Assembly: GCA_943913655.1 (NCBI GenBank)
Contig: CALTZA010000006.1
Location: 1 to 64,000 of the forward strand
Reading direction: 5' to 3'
Length of the DNA: 64,000 nucleotides
Source: an uncultured Francisella sp.
GTDB lineage: Bacteria > Pseudomonadota > Gammaproteobacteria > Burkholderiales > Neisseriaceae
Below are positions 8,639 through 18,211 of this stretch, one piece after another. Under the pieces are notes generated by a model that ran no database searches, was not told where the DNA came from, and saw nothing but the letters and a program-made list of their open reading frames with translations. Every line of letters begins with the position of its first letter. The first letter of the stretch is position 1. The position numbers and the translations under genes were made by a program.

Positions 8639-9319
8639 CTATTTATTTAGCTTTTTTGCTAAATATTTTTTTAGGCCTTGCTCTCGTAGAAGACAGCTAG
8701 GACAGCGCTTGCACCCCCCTTCTTTTCCTTCATAGCAACTATGGCTGTATTTTCTTACAAATTCCATATAGCCTAGTCGATCAGATAACTCCCAAACAGC
8801 TGCTTTATCTAAATACATTAGCGGTGTTTGAATCGTAAATGCTTGATCCATCGCTAAATTAATACTGGTATTTATACTGCGAATAAATCCTTCACGACAA
8901 TCAGGGTAACCACTATAATCTGCTTGACTGACACCAATAATGATATTGGTAATGTTCATTTGATAAGCGTAGATGGCAGTGTATAAAATAAAAAGAGCAT
9001 TCCTGCCAGGAACAAAAGTATTGGGATAATCTGCTTCTTGAGATTGACTAATTTTTATCTCTTGGTTCATCAATGCATTCTCAGTTAATCCAGATAATTC
9101 TTCTAAAATAATCATTCGGTGATATTTGATTCCTAATTTTTGACAAATATTAAGCGAACACCGCAACTCTATCTCGTGACGTTGCCCATAACGAAAGCTT
9201 ACAGCATGTACTTGCTCCAATCCATATTGGGCGATCGCCTGCACCAGACAGGTAGTAGAATCCTGTCCTCCCGAAAAAATAACAACGGCAGATTGCTGAT
9301 CTAAAGTTTTACTGCTCAT
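8639..9319 (-). CDS. queC: 7-cyano-7-deazaguanine synthase
   Basis: ATP-dependent conversion of 7-carboxy-7-deazaguanine to preQ0, a queuosine precursor. The nucleotide-binding motif VIFSGGQDSTTCL is near the N-terminus and the zinc-binding cysteines are at the C-terminus (SHSCYEG, CKRCPSCLLR). The frame is open back to a GTG at 9364, but the ATG at 9319 gives 226 residues with the motif about 10 residues in, as in other QueC proteins. Either start overlaps the end of phoR (stop at 9309), so queC is translationally linked to the phoBR operon. Together with queH this shows that a queuosine route is kept. Confidence 0.93.
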   Translation of the reverse strand: MSSKTLDQQSAVVIFSGGQDSTTCLVQAIAQYGLEQVHAVSFRYGQRHEIELRCSLNICQKLGIKYHRMIILEELSGLTENALMNQEIKISQSQEADYPNTFVPGRNALFILYTAIYAYQMNITNIIIGVSQADYSGYPDCREGFIRSINTSINLAMDQAFTIQTPLMYLDKAAVWELSDRLGYMEFVRKYSHSCYEGKEGGCKRCPSCLLREQGLKKYLAKKLNK

Positions 9320-10532
9320 ATGCTGGTAAATAAAATCTAAAAAGACTTCCCCTACCTGGCTCACTCTCTATAAAAAGGTGAGAGCCATGTTTTTTCAAAG
9401 CGTGACTAACAATAGCCAAGCCTAAGCCTGAACCTCCATGCGAAGTGCGCTGACGTGCTGAACTAACCATATAGAATCGTTCAGTTAAATGGTTTAAATG
9501 CTCTTTGCCAATTCCTACCCCATTATCTTGAATGGCAAATAAAGCAAATGTCTTAGCATCTTGTTTTACTTTCTGCCAGCGAATTTCTATTTCACTGAGC
9601 TTGGGATTATGTTCTATTGCGTTATAAATTAAATTGGAAACACACTCACTTAAAAGTTTGGGATATCCTTCCACCACTAATTCATCGTCCAAATATAAGC
9701 GAATAATATGTTTTTTTCCTTTTCTAATTTGTAGCTCATCATAGATAGAATAGATGATGTCTGGCATGTCAACCACCTCTAAGGTTTCAGAGTATAAATT
9801 ATCTTCAATTCTTGCCAAAGTTAACAGTTGTTCCACCATGCTAAGTAAGCGATTGACCTGTTTTTGCATACTTTTATAAGGTTTTAAATCAGCTTTATCA
9901 TACTTTACCTCTTTTTTCTGATTCTCTAAGATCTCGATGTAGCCTTGCAGCACGGTCAAAGGAACACGCAATTCGTGACTAATATTTGCAAAAAGACGTT
10001 TTCTGGCATTTTCATATAAAATTCTTTCAGAAATATCAGTAAAATAAATAAGTAAAAAATGCCTGGTTGATAACGGATGAACGACATATTCAAGATGAAG
10101 TTCAGGAGTTAATTCAAGCAAACCCTGTCTCTGCTTAGGATCAACAAGAGCTTGCTTTAAAACTTCTTGACTGATTAAAGGAAAAATAGTTAGAGAATTC
10201 TTGCTGTCTTTCAGATTGAAATAGCTCTTGATCTTTTTATTGCGCCAGATCATGTTCCCTTGCCCATCAATAAAACAGACAGCAACTGGCAGCTCTTTAA
10301 TTGCTAGCATCATTTTTTTTAATATACGAATATAATTGGGTTCTAATACCAACCAACGATAAATAGAGCTATGAGCCGTACTTATGATGAAAAAAGCCAT
10401 AAAAAAACTAAGCGTCAGATTATATGTAAAATAGTAGAGCATCAGCATTAAAAATATTAATATAATGCTCAACTTAAGCGCAAGTTCAGCTTTTGACCAG
10501 CTACTCTTTAGCTTAAAATGCCTTTTTCCCAT
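9309..10532 (-). CDS. phoR: Phosphate regulon sensor histidine kinase
   Basis: Membrane sensor kinase of the PhoR type, paired with the PhoB gene 6 bases upstream. Two hydrophobic segments occupy roughly residues 18-60, a PAS-like domain follows (VAVCFIDGQGNMIWRN), then the H-box ANISHELRVPLTVLQGY, the N-box region (LIYNAIEHNP) and the G-boxes (DNGVGIG, GGSGLGLAIVSHAL). At 407 residues it is close to E. coli PhoR (431). Assignment to phosphate rests on the PhoB pairing and architecture; no pst genes are in this window. Its 3' end overlaps queC. Confidence 0.87.
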   Translation of the reverse strand: MGKRHFKLKSSWSKAELALKLSIILIFLMLMLYYFTYNLTLSFFMAFFIISTAHSSIYRWLVLEPNYIRILKKMMLAIKELPVAVCFIDGQGNMIWRNKKIKSYFNLKDSKNSLTIFPLISQEVLKQALVDPKQRQGLLELTPELHLEYVVHPLSTRHFLLIYFTDISERILYENARKRLFANISHELRVPLTVLQGYIEILENQKKEVKYDKADLKPYKSMQKQVNRLLSMVEQLLTLARIEDNLYSETLEVVDMPDIIYSIYDELQIRKGKKHIIRLYLDDELVVEGYPKLLSECVSNLIYNAIEHNPKLSEIEIRWQKVKQDAKTFALFAIQDNGVGIGKEHLNHLTERFYMVSSARQRTSHGGSGLGLAIVSHALKKHGSHLFIESEPGRGSLFRFYLPAYEQ

Positions 10533-10538
10533 ATTATC

Positions 10539-11324
10539 TTAAGCGGTGTTTGAAATGATCGAAAATCGATAACCCTTTCCCCTGATTGTCTGTAATAACT
10601 GATCGTGTCCGGTCTGGGCCAAAATCTTTTTTAAACGTCCCACGCTGACATCGACAGTACGTGGAGCCACAAAGGTATGTACCCCCCAGACACCGTCTAA
10701 TAACTCTTCTCGGCTAAAAACTTGATCAGGATAAGTCATAAAAAATAAGAGTAATTTAAATTCAATACGTCTAATCTGGATCATCTTATGATCGATTAAT
10801 ACTCGATGAGCCACTGGATCTATCGCGATACCACCATATTTCACTAAACTATTTTTTATATTATTTTTTGATTCAACACCACTGCGACGCAAATGGGCTT
10901 GAATACGCGCCAACAGTTCTCTTAAAGCCACCGGTTTAGTTAAATAGTCATCAGCCCCAGCATCTAGTCCTGTAATACGATCATCAACTTCAACTTTAGC
11001 ACTTAATATAATTACTGGAACATTTTTTCGAAGAGGATTTTTTTTAATTTCATGCAATAAATCAACACCGTTAAACTCTTGATTAACTAGATTACCATCA
11101 CCTATTGGTATCATCCAATCTAAGATGATAAGATTAATACGCTTTTCTGAATTGATGAGATCTTCTGCTTCTAAATAGTTACTTGCTTTTAATACACGGT
11201 ATTTTTGACTATTCAAATACACCGCGATCATATCACGAATATTTTTTTCATCTTCTACAATTAAAATATTTTCAACCAACTGCACTTTGTCTTGATGATC
11301 TATTTTACTTCGTTTATTAGCCAT
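10539..11324 (-). CDS. phoB: Phosphate regulon response regulator
   Basis: OmpR/PhoB-type regulator: a receiver domain (ILIVEDEKNIRDM, phosphorylated Asp in LIILDWMIP, Lys in DDYLTKPVALREL) followed by a winged-helix DNA-binding domain (PDQVFSREELLDGVWG, RTVDVSVGRLKK, IRGKGYRFS). It is 261 residues, about 30 longer than E. coli PhoB, partly through an N-terminal extension before the receiver and a loop after WMIP. The ATG at 11324 lies inside the end of pgpA, with AGGA upstream, so the two genes are coupled. It would activate phosphate-starvation genes when phosphorylated by PhoR. Confidence 0.9.
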   Translation of the reverse strand: MANKRSKIDHQDKVQLVENILIVEDEKNIRDMIAVYLNSQKYRVLKASNYLEAEDLINSEKRINLIILDWMIPIGDGNLVNQEFNGVDLLHEIKKNPLRKNVPVIILSAKVEVDDRITGLDAGADDYLTKPVALRELLARIQAHLRRSGVESKNNIKNSLVKYGGIAIDPVAHRVLIDHKMIQIRRIEFKLLLFFMTYPDQVFSREELLDGVWGVHTFVAPRTVDVSVGRLKKILAQTGHDQLLQTIRGKGYRFSIISNTA

Positions 11325-11818
11325 ATCAGTCCTATTGTATATACAGCAGCAATGATATCATCAATCATAACACCCAAACCGCCATTCAAATGTGCATCAA
11401 TCTGGCGTATTGGAAAAGGTTTCCTAATATCAAAGAACCGGAATAAAATAAAAGAAAAACACCACCAATACCAAGCTGTAACAGGCACCAAGGCCAAAAT
11501 AAGCCACATGGCTGTGATTTCATCAATCACAATACCTGAATAATCTTCTATGCCCAAGGTCTTACTGGTTTTATCTGCGCTCCATAACCCTAATAACAAA
11601 GTGAATAAACTAAGTAACAAGAGGCCATGCTGATTTAAATTTAGTTGATTTAATATAGCAGCAGTAATTAAAGCTGCCAAACTACCGATTGTCCCTGGCA
11701 TAATATGTGACAAACCAACACCGCAGCCAAAGGCTAATAGTGCAGCAGGTTGCCTTAAAAGCCAAGAAAAGCGAATCGGAAAATTAATTGTCTGTGGTAT
11801 TTTTTTCAAAATGATCAA
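11300..11818 (-). CDS. pgpA: Phosphatidylglycerophosphatase A
   Basis: Removes phosphate from phosphatidylglycerophosphate to make phosphatidylglycerol in the inner membrane. Conserved motifs are GVGLSHIMPGTIGSL, IVIDEITAMW and FRFFDIRKPFPI, followed by DAHLNGGLGVMIDDIIAA, with membrane helices between them. At 172 residues the length is normal. No ATG lies near the N-terminus; the frame opens with TTG at 11818, inside the last 35 bases of thiL, and it also overlaps phoB by 25 bases at its own end. The thiL-pgpA pair is conserved in proteobacteria. The start codon is the weakest part of this call. Confidence 0.9.
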   Translation of the reverse strand: MIILKKIPQTINFPIRFSWLLRQPAALLAFGCGVGLSHIMPGTIGSLAALITAAILNQLNLNQHGLLLLSLFTLLLGLWSADKTSKTLGIEDYSGIVIDEITAMWLILALVPVTAWYWWCFSFILFRFFDIRKPFPIRQIDAHLNGGLGVMIDDIIAAVYTIGLIWLINEVK

Positions 11819-12752
11819 AGCCCTTGCGTGAATATCTCAGTGGTTGATTTGCTTTCATAATATGTAAGCCACTGTTGGTGCATATTTCACCAATATGATT
11901 AAGTTGTATCCCCTCTTCCTTAGCCAGATTTAAAAGAGCCATTCTATTTTTTTTATCGGCAGTAAATAAAATCTCGTAATCATCCCCTCCACTTAATATC
12001 CATTCATTATAGTACGGATATTCTTCAAGCTCACTAAGAGAAGTAATAGCATCTAAATTAATTTTAGCACCCTTATGGGAAGAGTTAAGGATATGGTTAA
12101 GATCTTGCAATAAACCATCTGAAAGATCTTGTGCTGCGTGAATAAGAGTCTTTGCTCTTGACATAAAAGAAAGATAAATAGGCGGGTACTGTCGATGCTG
12201 CTCACATATTTCGAATATCTCTTTGCTTAAAATCACCTTATGCCAATGGTGATATAGCGCAGCTACCGCAAGTCCTAAGCGACCAGTATGCCAAATATCA
12301 TCTCCTTCGTATGCATTGTCTCGTTGTAAACCCCTGCCCTCTGTTTCGCCAATAATGGTAATATTGATAATGAGGGATGACCCTTTGCATGTATCGCCAC
12401 CAATCAACTGAACCCGATAACGATCTAATAAAGCAAAAAAAGTAGTAAAAAATTTATCTAACCAAGATTTTTTTAAAGATGGTGTTGCTAAAGATAATAG
12501 TACCCAACGCGCTTTGGCTCCCATAGCAGCCATATCAGAAAAATTACTGGCCAAACTTCGATAAGCGATGGTTTGTGCATCATCCCATGAAAAAAAGTGT
12601 TGATTTTCAAGCAACATGTCTGTACTAATGTGCCAACAATGGTTTTGATCAGCACGAATAGTAGCCGCATCATCTCCAATCCCTAGTAATAATCTGTCGT
12701 CAAAATGACATCTTGCACGCAAGTAGTGATTAATGAATTCAAATTCTCTCAT
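11784..12752 (-). CDS. thiL: Thiamine-monophosphate kinase
   Basis: Phosphorylates thiamine monophosphate to the active diphosphate cofactor. The N-terminus MREFEFINHYLRA, the metal-binding LLGIGDDAATI, the SNFSDMAAMGAKARW segment, LIGGDTCKGS and LSGGDDYEILFTA are all typical. Length (322) is normal. It is the first gene of an overlapping minus-strand unit thiL-pgpA-phoB-phoR-queC, so its promoter in the 118 bases before prfC probably serves all five. Confidence 0.95.
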   Translation of the reverse strand: MREFEFINHYLRARCHFDDRLLLGIGDDAATIRADQNHCWHISTDMLLENQHFFSWDDAQTIAYRSLASNFSDMAAMGAKARWVLLSLATPSLKKSWLDKFFTTFFALLDRYRVQLIGGDTCKGSSLIINITIIGETEGRGLQRDNAYEGDDIWHTGRLGLAVAALYHHWHKVILSKEIFEICEQHRQYPPIYLSFMSRAKTLIHAAQDLSDGLLQDLNHILNSSHKGAKINLDAITSLSELEEYPYYNEWILSGGDDYEILFTADKKNRMALLNLAKEEGIQLNHIGEICTNSGLHIMKANQPLRYSRKGFDHFEKNTTDN

Positions 12753-12870
12753 TAGCTAAGTATTTTATAAAGATCTTTAGAAGTCAAAGTGCTTCTTATT
12801 TATGGTATTTTATTTTGACTGATGCTTATATATAATAGCGCGCCTTAAATTCTATTCTAGCCTATTTTTT

Positions 12871-14460
12871 ATGAGCTTAAAATCAATCATTAATAAACGG
12901 CGAACTTTTGCCATTATTTCTCATCCTGACGCTGGTAAAACAACCTTAACAGAAAAATTACTACTTTTTTCAGGAGCAATCCAGAAGGCAGGAACAGTCA
13001 AAGCTAAGAAATCTGGTAAATTTGCCACTTCTGATTGGATGAAAATAGAAAAACAACGTGGCATCTCAGTGGTATCCAGTGTGATGCAATTTAACTATCG
13101 TAATCATGTGATTAATTTACTTGATACACCAGGTCACCAGGACTTTTCAGAAGACACTTATCGCGTATTAACTGCAGTCAATAGCGCATTGATGGTGATT
13201 GATGGAGCCAAAGGTGTAGAAAGCCAAACAATTAAGCTCCTAGAAGTATGTCGCTTACGCAATACTCCAATCATCACTTTTATGAACAAATTTGATCGAG
13301 AAGCAAAAGATCCTATATCATTGTTGGATGAAATAGAAAACATTTTAAATATTCATTGTGCTGTTGTGACTTGGCCAATCGGTGTTGGTAAAAGTTTTAA
13401 AGGGGTATATCATCTATTAACTAATGAAGTTCGCTTTTTTAAAGCTGAAGAGAACCATCTACACCGAACAAAACACCAAATAGTTACCAACTTAAATGAT
13501 CCTTTATTGGATAAACTCTTTCCCCTTGAAGCACAACAATTAAGGAGCGAAATAGAGCTGATACGCTCTGCTTCTTACCCTTTTGTCTTAGAAGATTTTT
13601 TACAAGGCACATTAGCCCCAGTTTTTTTTGGTTCTGCGATTAATAATTTTGGAATACGTGAATTACTTGATGCCCTAATTGACTGGGCCCCACCGCCTCA
13701 ACCGGAATACGCATTAGAACGTGAAGTAAACCCCACAGAAAATCAATTTTCAGGATTTGTGTTTAAAATACAGGCAAATATGGACCCCAAGCACCGTGAT
13801 CGTATAGCTTTTCTAAAAATCTGTTCCGGTGCACTCTCACGTGATATGAAAATGAAACATTTGCGGCTAAAACGAGATGTTTCTGCTTCTTCGGTAGTCT
13901 CTTTTATGTCTGAAGACAGGATTTTAATTGAGCAAGCTTATGCAGGAGATATCGTTGGCATCCCCAATCACGGCAACATTCAGATAGGAGATAGTTTTAG
14001 TGAAAAAGAAAAATTGACCTTCACTGGTATTCCCTACTTTGCTCCAGAACTATTCAAAAAAATAGTAATCAAAAATCCTCTAAAAACCAAACAACTGCAT
14101 AAAGGATTACAGCAGCTAAGCGAAGAAGGAGCAATTCAAGTTTTTCGACCTCTATCAGGAGTAGAGATTATTTTAGGTGCAGTGGGACAATTGCAATTTG
14201 AAGTAGCTATTTCTCGCTTGCAGGAAGAATATGGGGTTGATGCTTTCTTTGAACCTTGTGGGATCTACTCTGCACGCTGGGTGGACTCTGATAAGAAAAG
14301 TGATTTAGATCAATTTATTAAAGCTGTATCTGCTCAGCTAAGCTATGATACAGCCCAGAAACTCGCTTATCTTGCGCCTAATCAAGTGAATCTTGATTTA
14401 ACACAGGAACGTTGGCCAAACATTCATTTCTACACTACCCGTGAACATGCTATCTCCTAA
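12871..14460 (+). CDS. prfC: Peptide chain release factor 3
   Basis: GTPase that releases RF1/RF2 from the ribosome after termination. The G-domain motifs are clear: G1 HPDAGKTT, G2 region QRGISVVSSVMQF, G3 DTPGHQDF and G4 NKFDRE. These are followed by EF-Tu-like domain II and the RF3 C-terminal domain (VEIILGAVGQLQFEV). At 529 residues it is full length. It diverges from thiL, and its stop overlaps the convergent DUF2062 gene by 11 bases. Confidence 0.96.
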   Translation: MSLKSIINKRRTFAIISHPDAGKTTLTEKLLLFSGAIQKAGTVKAKKSGKFATSDWMKIEKQRGISVVSSVMQFNYRNHVINLLDTPGHQDFSEDTYRVLTAVNSALMVIDGAKGVESQTIKLLEVCRLRNTPIITFMNKFDREAKDPISLLDEIENILNIHCAVVTWPIGVGKSFKGVYHLLTNEVRFFKAEENHLHRTKHQIVTNLNDPLLDKLFPLEAQQLRSEIELIRSASYPFVLEDFLQGTLAPVFFGSAINNFGIRELLDALIDWAPPPQPEYALEREVNPTENQFSGFVFKIQANMDPKHRDRIAFLKICSGALSRDMKMKHLRLKRDVSASSVVSFMSEDRILIEQAYAGDIVGIPNHGNIQIGDSFSEKEKLTFTGIPYFAPELFKKIVIKNPLKTKQLHKGLQQLSEEGAIQVFRPLSGVEIILGAVGQLQFEVAISRLQEEYGVDAFFEPCGIYSARWVDSDKKSDLDQFIKAVSAQLSYDTAQKLAYLAPNQVNLDLTQERWPNIHFYTTREHAIS

Positions 14461-15004
14461 AATGCTTTTTTCTTCGATGTCTTTTTTTTTGGTAAATATA
14501 ACATTTAAAAGCATAAGAAGCGATCCAATAGCCAGGAATAGCTAAACAAAGTCCTAAAATAGGCACTCCTAATAGAAGATAAGTAGCGCTATAGTGTAGC
14601 CAGTTAATAAACTGCGAAAAATTCCAGGAAGATAGTTGCGTTAAGCTAAGCGCTTGTGTCTGCCTCATTGGCCCTAAAATGGTTTTCCCAATCAAATAAG
14701 CTAAGTAATATAGCGGGGCGTAAGTGAGAGGGTTACTGTATAGTGTAGTGATTATAGCGATGGGTAAGTGAGCACGCAGGATATAAGCTACTAATAAGGC
14801 TGAAATCATCTGGGTTGGTCCTGGCATAAGTCCACAAAACAATCCAATCGCAACTGCTAGTGATACACTTTTACGTCGTAAATGCCAGTAATCGCGGTGA
14901 TCAAAATAAGATTCTAAAAAACTAAGCCGCCCTTTAAACAGTTGCTTTTTTGAAGGTAATCTGTGCTTAATAGTGCTGATATATGATTTCATTCGCTTAA
15001 ACAT
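14450..15004 (-). CDS. DUF2062 membrane protein
   Basis: A 184-residue inner-membrane protein of the DUF2062 family, function unknown. The conserved block runs from LAVAIGLFCGLMPGPTQMIS through LYSNPLTYAPLYYLAY, and three to four hydrophobic helices are visible. Both termini are rich in Lys and Arg, as expected for cytoplasmic ends. It sits 10 bases after dcd and converges on prfC. The family is widespread in beta- and gammaproteobacteria; no role can be inferred from the neighbours. Confidence 0.82.
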   Translation of the reverse strand: MFKRMKSYISTIKHRLPSKKQLFKGRLSFLESYFDHRDYWHLRRKSVSLAVAIGLFCGLMPGPTQMISALLVAYILRAHLPIAIITTLYSNPLTYAPLYYLAYLIGKTILGPMRQTQALSLTQLSSWNFSQFINWLHYSATYLLLGVPILGLCLAIPGYWIASYAFKCYIYQKKRHRRKKHFRR

Positions 15005-15014
15005 GGTTTTTTAT

Positions 15015-15581
15015 CTAGATTTTTGGCAAAGTGACCCCTGTTTGCTTCATATATTTACCATTGCGGTCTTTATATGACACCTCACAATCCTCATCACTTT
15101 CAAAGAAAATCACTTGCGCCACCCCTTCTCCTGCATAAATCTTTGCTGGCAATGGCGTGGTATTGGAAAATTCTAAGGTGACATATCCTTCCCATTCTGG
15201 TTCAAAAGGAGTGACATTCACAATGATTCCGCAGCGAGCATAAGTGGATTTTCCTAAACAAATAGTGAGAATTTTGCGTGGAATGCGAAAGTACTCGACA
15301 GTACGTGCCAAAGCAAAAGAATTAGGGGGAATAATACAATGATCTGCTTTAATCTGTACAAAGTTCAATGGGTCAAAGGCTTTGGGATCAACCATGGTAT
15401 TGTTGATATTGGTAAAAATTTTAAATTCTCCAGCGCAACGAATATCATATCCATAACTTGATGTACCATAGGAAATGATTTTTTTACCGTCAACTTCTTT
15501 CACTTGACTTTCAACAAAGGGGGCAATCATACTCATCTCTTTACTCATACGCTTAATCCAGCGATCTGATTTAATACTCAT
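15015..15581 (-). CDS. dcd: dCTP deaminase
   Basis: Deaminates dCTP to dUTP for thymidylate synthesis. GKSTYARCGIIVNVTPFEP and WEGYVTLEFSNTTPLP carry the nucleotide-binding and catalytic residues, including the Glu in TLEFSN. The QTGVTLPKI end is typical of the proteobacterial enzyme. At 188 residues it is full length. The ATG overlaps the end of rdgC by 4 bases, so translation is coupled. Confidence 0.96.
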   Translation of the reverse strand: MSIKSDRWIKRMSKEMSMIAPFVESQVKEVDGKKIISYGTSSYGYDIRCAGEFKIFTNINNTMVDPKAFDPLNFVQIKADHCIIPPNSFALARTVEYFRIPRKILTICLGKSTYARCGIIVNVTPFEPEWEGYVTLEFSNTTPLPAKIYAGEGVAQVIFFESDEDCEVSYKDRNGKYMKQTGVTLPKI

Positions 15582-16471
15582 CTTTTTTTAGTCCCTCCTG
15601 CAGCCTTTATTAGTACCTCATATAACAAGGTCAAATCTTGAGAAAATAGCCACTGGAGCGTGAGTATGTCATTTGGTTCTATTTCCATTAGCTGCTGCTT
15701 TTCTAAATATTGAATATTTTTCAAACTAAAATCTTCACACAAAATAAAACGTAATTTATCTTGCCAAATGAGTGCCAATTGACTCACAAAATGATCTTTT
15801 TCAAGTATTCCAATTACCTCTTTACTTTGAATATCTTGATTTACAAAGCGACTCACACTCTTAATATTTGCAATATTTTTCAATTCACAGTAATTGCCTA
15901 TAGCCAAATCATTAGGTAAGCTATTATTATCCAGCAGCCACTGACTCATTAGATCAGTAGCAGTCTTTTTACATAATATTAAAGCTGCTTCAAAACTGCC
16001 CAAGGCTTGACGTAGATGTGATAGTAATTCTTCTCGTTTATTCGCTTGAGCTTGATTAACTAATAAAAATCCCTTATCCCTGATATAAATCCCTTCAATA
16101 GTAGAAATTTGGCTAAAGGCCCGGGGTAGTAACTCATCTAATACTCTTTGTTTTAAAGCTTTTTTATCCTTAGCAGAAAGTTGCCGATACTCTTTTTCTT
16201 CTATTTCTTTAATTCTACGTTTAGATTCTTGTCTTAATACAGAAGCTGGTAATAATTTTTTTTCTTTACGCAACTGTATTTTCCAACTATTCTGAGCTGT
16301 AATGACCATTTGATCGCTAAATTCATAAGGTGGAGCAAAGCCCTGCTCCGCTATGCTAAGATCAAGTAATAAGGGGATAGCATGTTTTTGTAGGCTAGTT
16401 TCCCAGATATTAATACCTGGCACTAAAGAAGGATCGATGTGAAATAAACTTAACTGACTAAATGCCTTCAT
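15578..16471 (-). CDS. rdgC: Recombination-associated protein RdgC
   Basis: Ring-forming dimer that binds double-stranded DNA and limits RecA activity. It is 297 residues against 303 in E. coli. Family features are the early QGFAPP segment, KEEKKLLPASVLRQE-like positions (RKEKKLLPASVLRQ), a KDKKALKQRVLDELLPRAFS helix, and the C-terminal QLALIWQDKLRFILCEDFS segment. The protein is divergent but colinear with the family. The first codons overlap the end of the metal-binding protein gene by 4 bases, placing rdgC in the same transcript as the ABC importer. Confidence 0.85.
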   Translation of the reverse strand: MKAFSQLSLFHIDPSLVPGINIWETSLQKHAIPLLLDLSIAEQGFAPPYEFSDQMVITAQNSWKIQLRKEKKLLPASVLRQESKRRIKEIEEKEYRQLSAKDKKALKQRVLDELLPRAFSQISTIEGIYIRDKGFLLVNQAQANKREELLSHLRQALGSFEAALILCKKTATDLMSQWLLDNNSLPNDLAIGNYCELKNIANIKSVSRFVNQDIQSKEVIGILEKDHFVSQLALIWQDKLRFILCEDFSLKNIQYLEKQQLMEIEPNDILTLQWLFSQDLTLLYEVLIKAAGGTKKR

Positions 16472-17349
16472 CTTGCTCCTAAGCCGTGGATGAGTAAGCG
16501 CATATTATGTCGCATAAATTGAAGATAATCAGCAGCATCGCCTGATGTTGCGCTTAAACTGTCAGAATATAATCCCGCTATCACACAAGTATGTGCTGAT
16601 TTGGCTATCTGCCTACTTAAACGAATATTTGAATCTACTTCAGAAAAGATACAGCGTGGCTTTTTTACTTGAATTTGATTCATCGCATCGACAATTGCCT
16701 TGGCAGAAATATCGGCATGATGATGCTTTGGTTCTAAACTCAAATACTCTAAACCATAACGATTAGCCAAATAATGAAAGCCATCATGTGTTGTCACTAA
16801 TAAAGAATGTGCCGGCAACTGTGAAAATACTTTCATAGAAGATCTAGCAAATTCAATAAGTTGATTGGCATATTGACGATATCTGTATAAATAAAAAGAA
16901 CAATGTAGTCGATCATACAAGCACAATGCCTTAGTAATGCTTGCCACTGCGCGATTACTTAAACCAATATCCTGCCAAGTATGTGGGTCAATACTGCCGT
17001 TTTTAAATGATAATAGTTGAGAACGAGGGTAACTGTTTTCTAAAAAAATCAGTTTCTTAGGATATTTTCTCATCGCTCTTGTTAATGTCGGGATTTCTAA
17101 CCCCAGGCCCTGACCAATAATCAAATCTGCAGTTTGTAGGGTCATTAAATCGTGGGCAGTAGGTTCATAGTCGTGAGTGTTCCTGTCAAAGGGAATAAGT
17201 GAAGTAACCTTAACTTGCTCTCCGCCAATTTGCTTGACCCAATCGGCAATGATACTAAAACTAGCAACAATCTGTAGCGGTTTTGCTACTGAGTATTGGA
17301 TCAAAAATAGACTTAATATAAGTCTGATACAAAGACGTTTTATCATCAT
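16468..17349 (-). CDS. Zinc/manganese ABC transporter substrate-binding protein
   Basis: Periplasmic metal-binding protein of the TroA/ZnuA family. A signal peptide (residues 1-22, ending near SVAKP) precedes VASFSIIADWVKQIGG. Likely metal ligands are the His in NTHDYEPTAHD, the His in DPHTWQD, the His of the LEPKHHHADIS stretch and an acidic residue near the C-terminus. No long His-rich loop is present, so zinc and manganese cannot be told apart; the sequence slightly favours a cluster A-I protein without the ZnuA loop. At 293 residues it is complete. It is the last gene of the ABC operon, with the permease ending right before it. Confidence 0.88.
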   Translation of the reverse strand: MMIKRLCIRLILSLFLIQYSVAKPLQIVASFSIIADWVKQIGGEQVKVTSLIPFDRNTHDYEPTAHDLMTLQTADLIIGQGLGLEIPTLTRAMRKYPKKLIFLENSYPRSQLLSFKNGSIDPHTWQDIGLSNRAVASITKALCLYDRLHCSFYLYRYRQYANQLIEFARSSMKVFSQLPAHSLLVTTHDGFHYLANRYGLEYLSLEPKHHHADISAKAIVDAMNQIQVKKPRCIFSEVDSNIRLSRQIAKSAHTCVIAGLYSDSLSATSGDAADYLQFMRHNMRLLIHGLGAR

Positions 17350-18207
17350 TTACTTCTTTATTATTGGAATAAAATGAAATCTAAGGCTTGCTTTAATAAA
17401 TAAAGAAAGAAAATAGAGTATACCGCTACATAGAATAATGGTTGCACCTGCAGCAAAATCAAAATAGAAAGAGCATAAAAGACCGATTACCCCACTTATC
17501 AAAGAAAAAATAAAAGCTCCTATTAAAAGCACAGAAATACGATGAAACCATAGTTGAGCAGTGATAGCAGGTATAATCATTAATCCAACCGATAGTAAAG
17601 TCCCAAAAGTCTGGAAACCAGAAACTAAATTAAGCACAACCAAAAACTGAAAAATCAATACAAAAAGTAAAGAATGACTTTTTAAACCGCGCAAAAAAAC
17701 CGGTTCGACGGTATCTATATAAAGTGGTCGAAAAATAATCATCAAAGTAACTAAACTGAATGAACAGGCACAAGCAATCCACAATAAATTTTGATGCGAG
17801 ATTTGAAATAATGAACCAAATAGAAAGCTCATTAAGTCAGTGCTAGAACCAAACTTATTAACCAAAATCACCCCAAGAGCTAAGGAACTAAGATAAAAAC
17901 CGGCAAAGCTGGCATCTTCCTTTAACTTATCTTTATCACTAATTAAGCTACTAGCCAATAAACTGAGATAACCAGTGATCAAACCACCAATACTCATCAC
18001 AATTGGGTTAAGACCCCTTAACATAAAGCCAATTGCCACTCCTGGTAAAATGGCATGACTTAAAGCATCTCCCACTAAACTCATACGGCGCATGATTAAA
18101 AAAATACCAAGTGGTGCAGTAGCCAAACTTTGATAAAAGATCGCTAATAAGGCAAAACGCATGAATTCATACTCAACAAAGGGATGGCACAGGTAATGAT
18201 AAAACAT
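17350..18207 (-). CDS. Zinc/manganese ABC transporter permease
   Basis: Inner-membrane channel of the ABC-3 family (ZnuB/MntB type), 285 residues with about eight hydrophobic helices. The family signature LVGDALSHAILPGVAIGF is at residues 50-67. It directly follows the ATPase gene (4 bases) and precedes the binding protein with no gap, giving the order ATPase, permease, binding protein. Metal specificity is inferred only from the family. Confidence 0.92.
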   Translation of the reverse strand: MFYHYLCHPFVEYEFMRFALLAIFYQSLATAPLGIFLIMRRMSLVGDALSHAILPGVAIGFMLRGLNPIVMSIGGLITGYLSLLASSLISDKDKLKEDASFAGFYLSSLALGVILVNKFGSSTDLMSFLFGSLFQISHQNLLWIACACSFSLVTLMIIFRPLYIDTVEPVFLRGLKSHSLLFVLIFQFLVVLNLVSGFQTFGTLLSVGLMIIPAITAQLWFHRISVLLIGAFIFSLISGVIGLLCSFYFDFAAGATIILCSGILYFLSLFIKASLRFHFIPIIKK

Positions 18208-18211
18208 GCTT

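Noticed and set aside
12815..12836. TTGACT and TATAAT before prfC as a promoter
   Set aside because: The spacing is only 10 bases; the -10 may be real but no matching -35 is seen.
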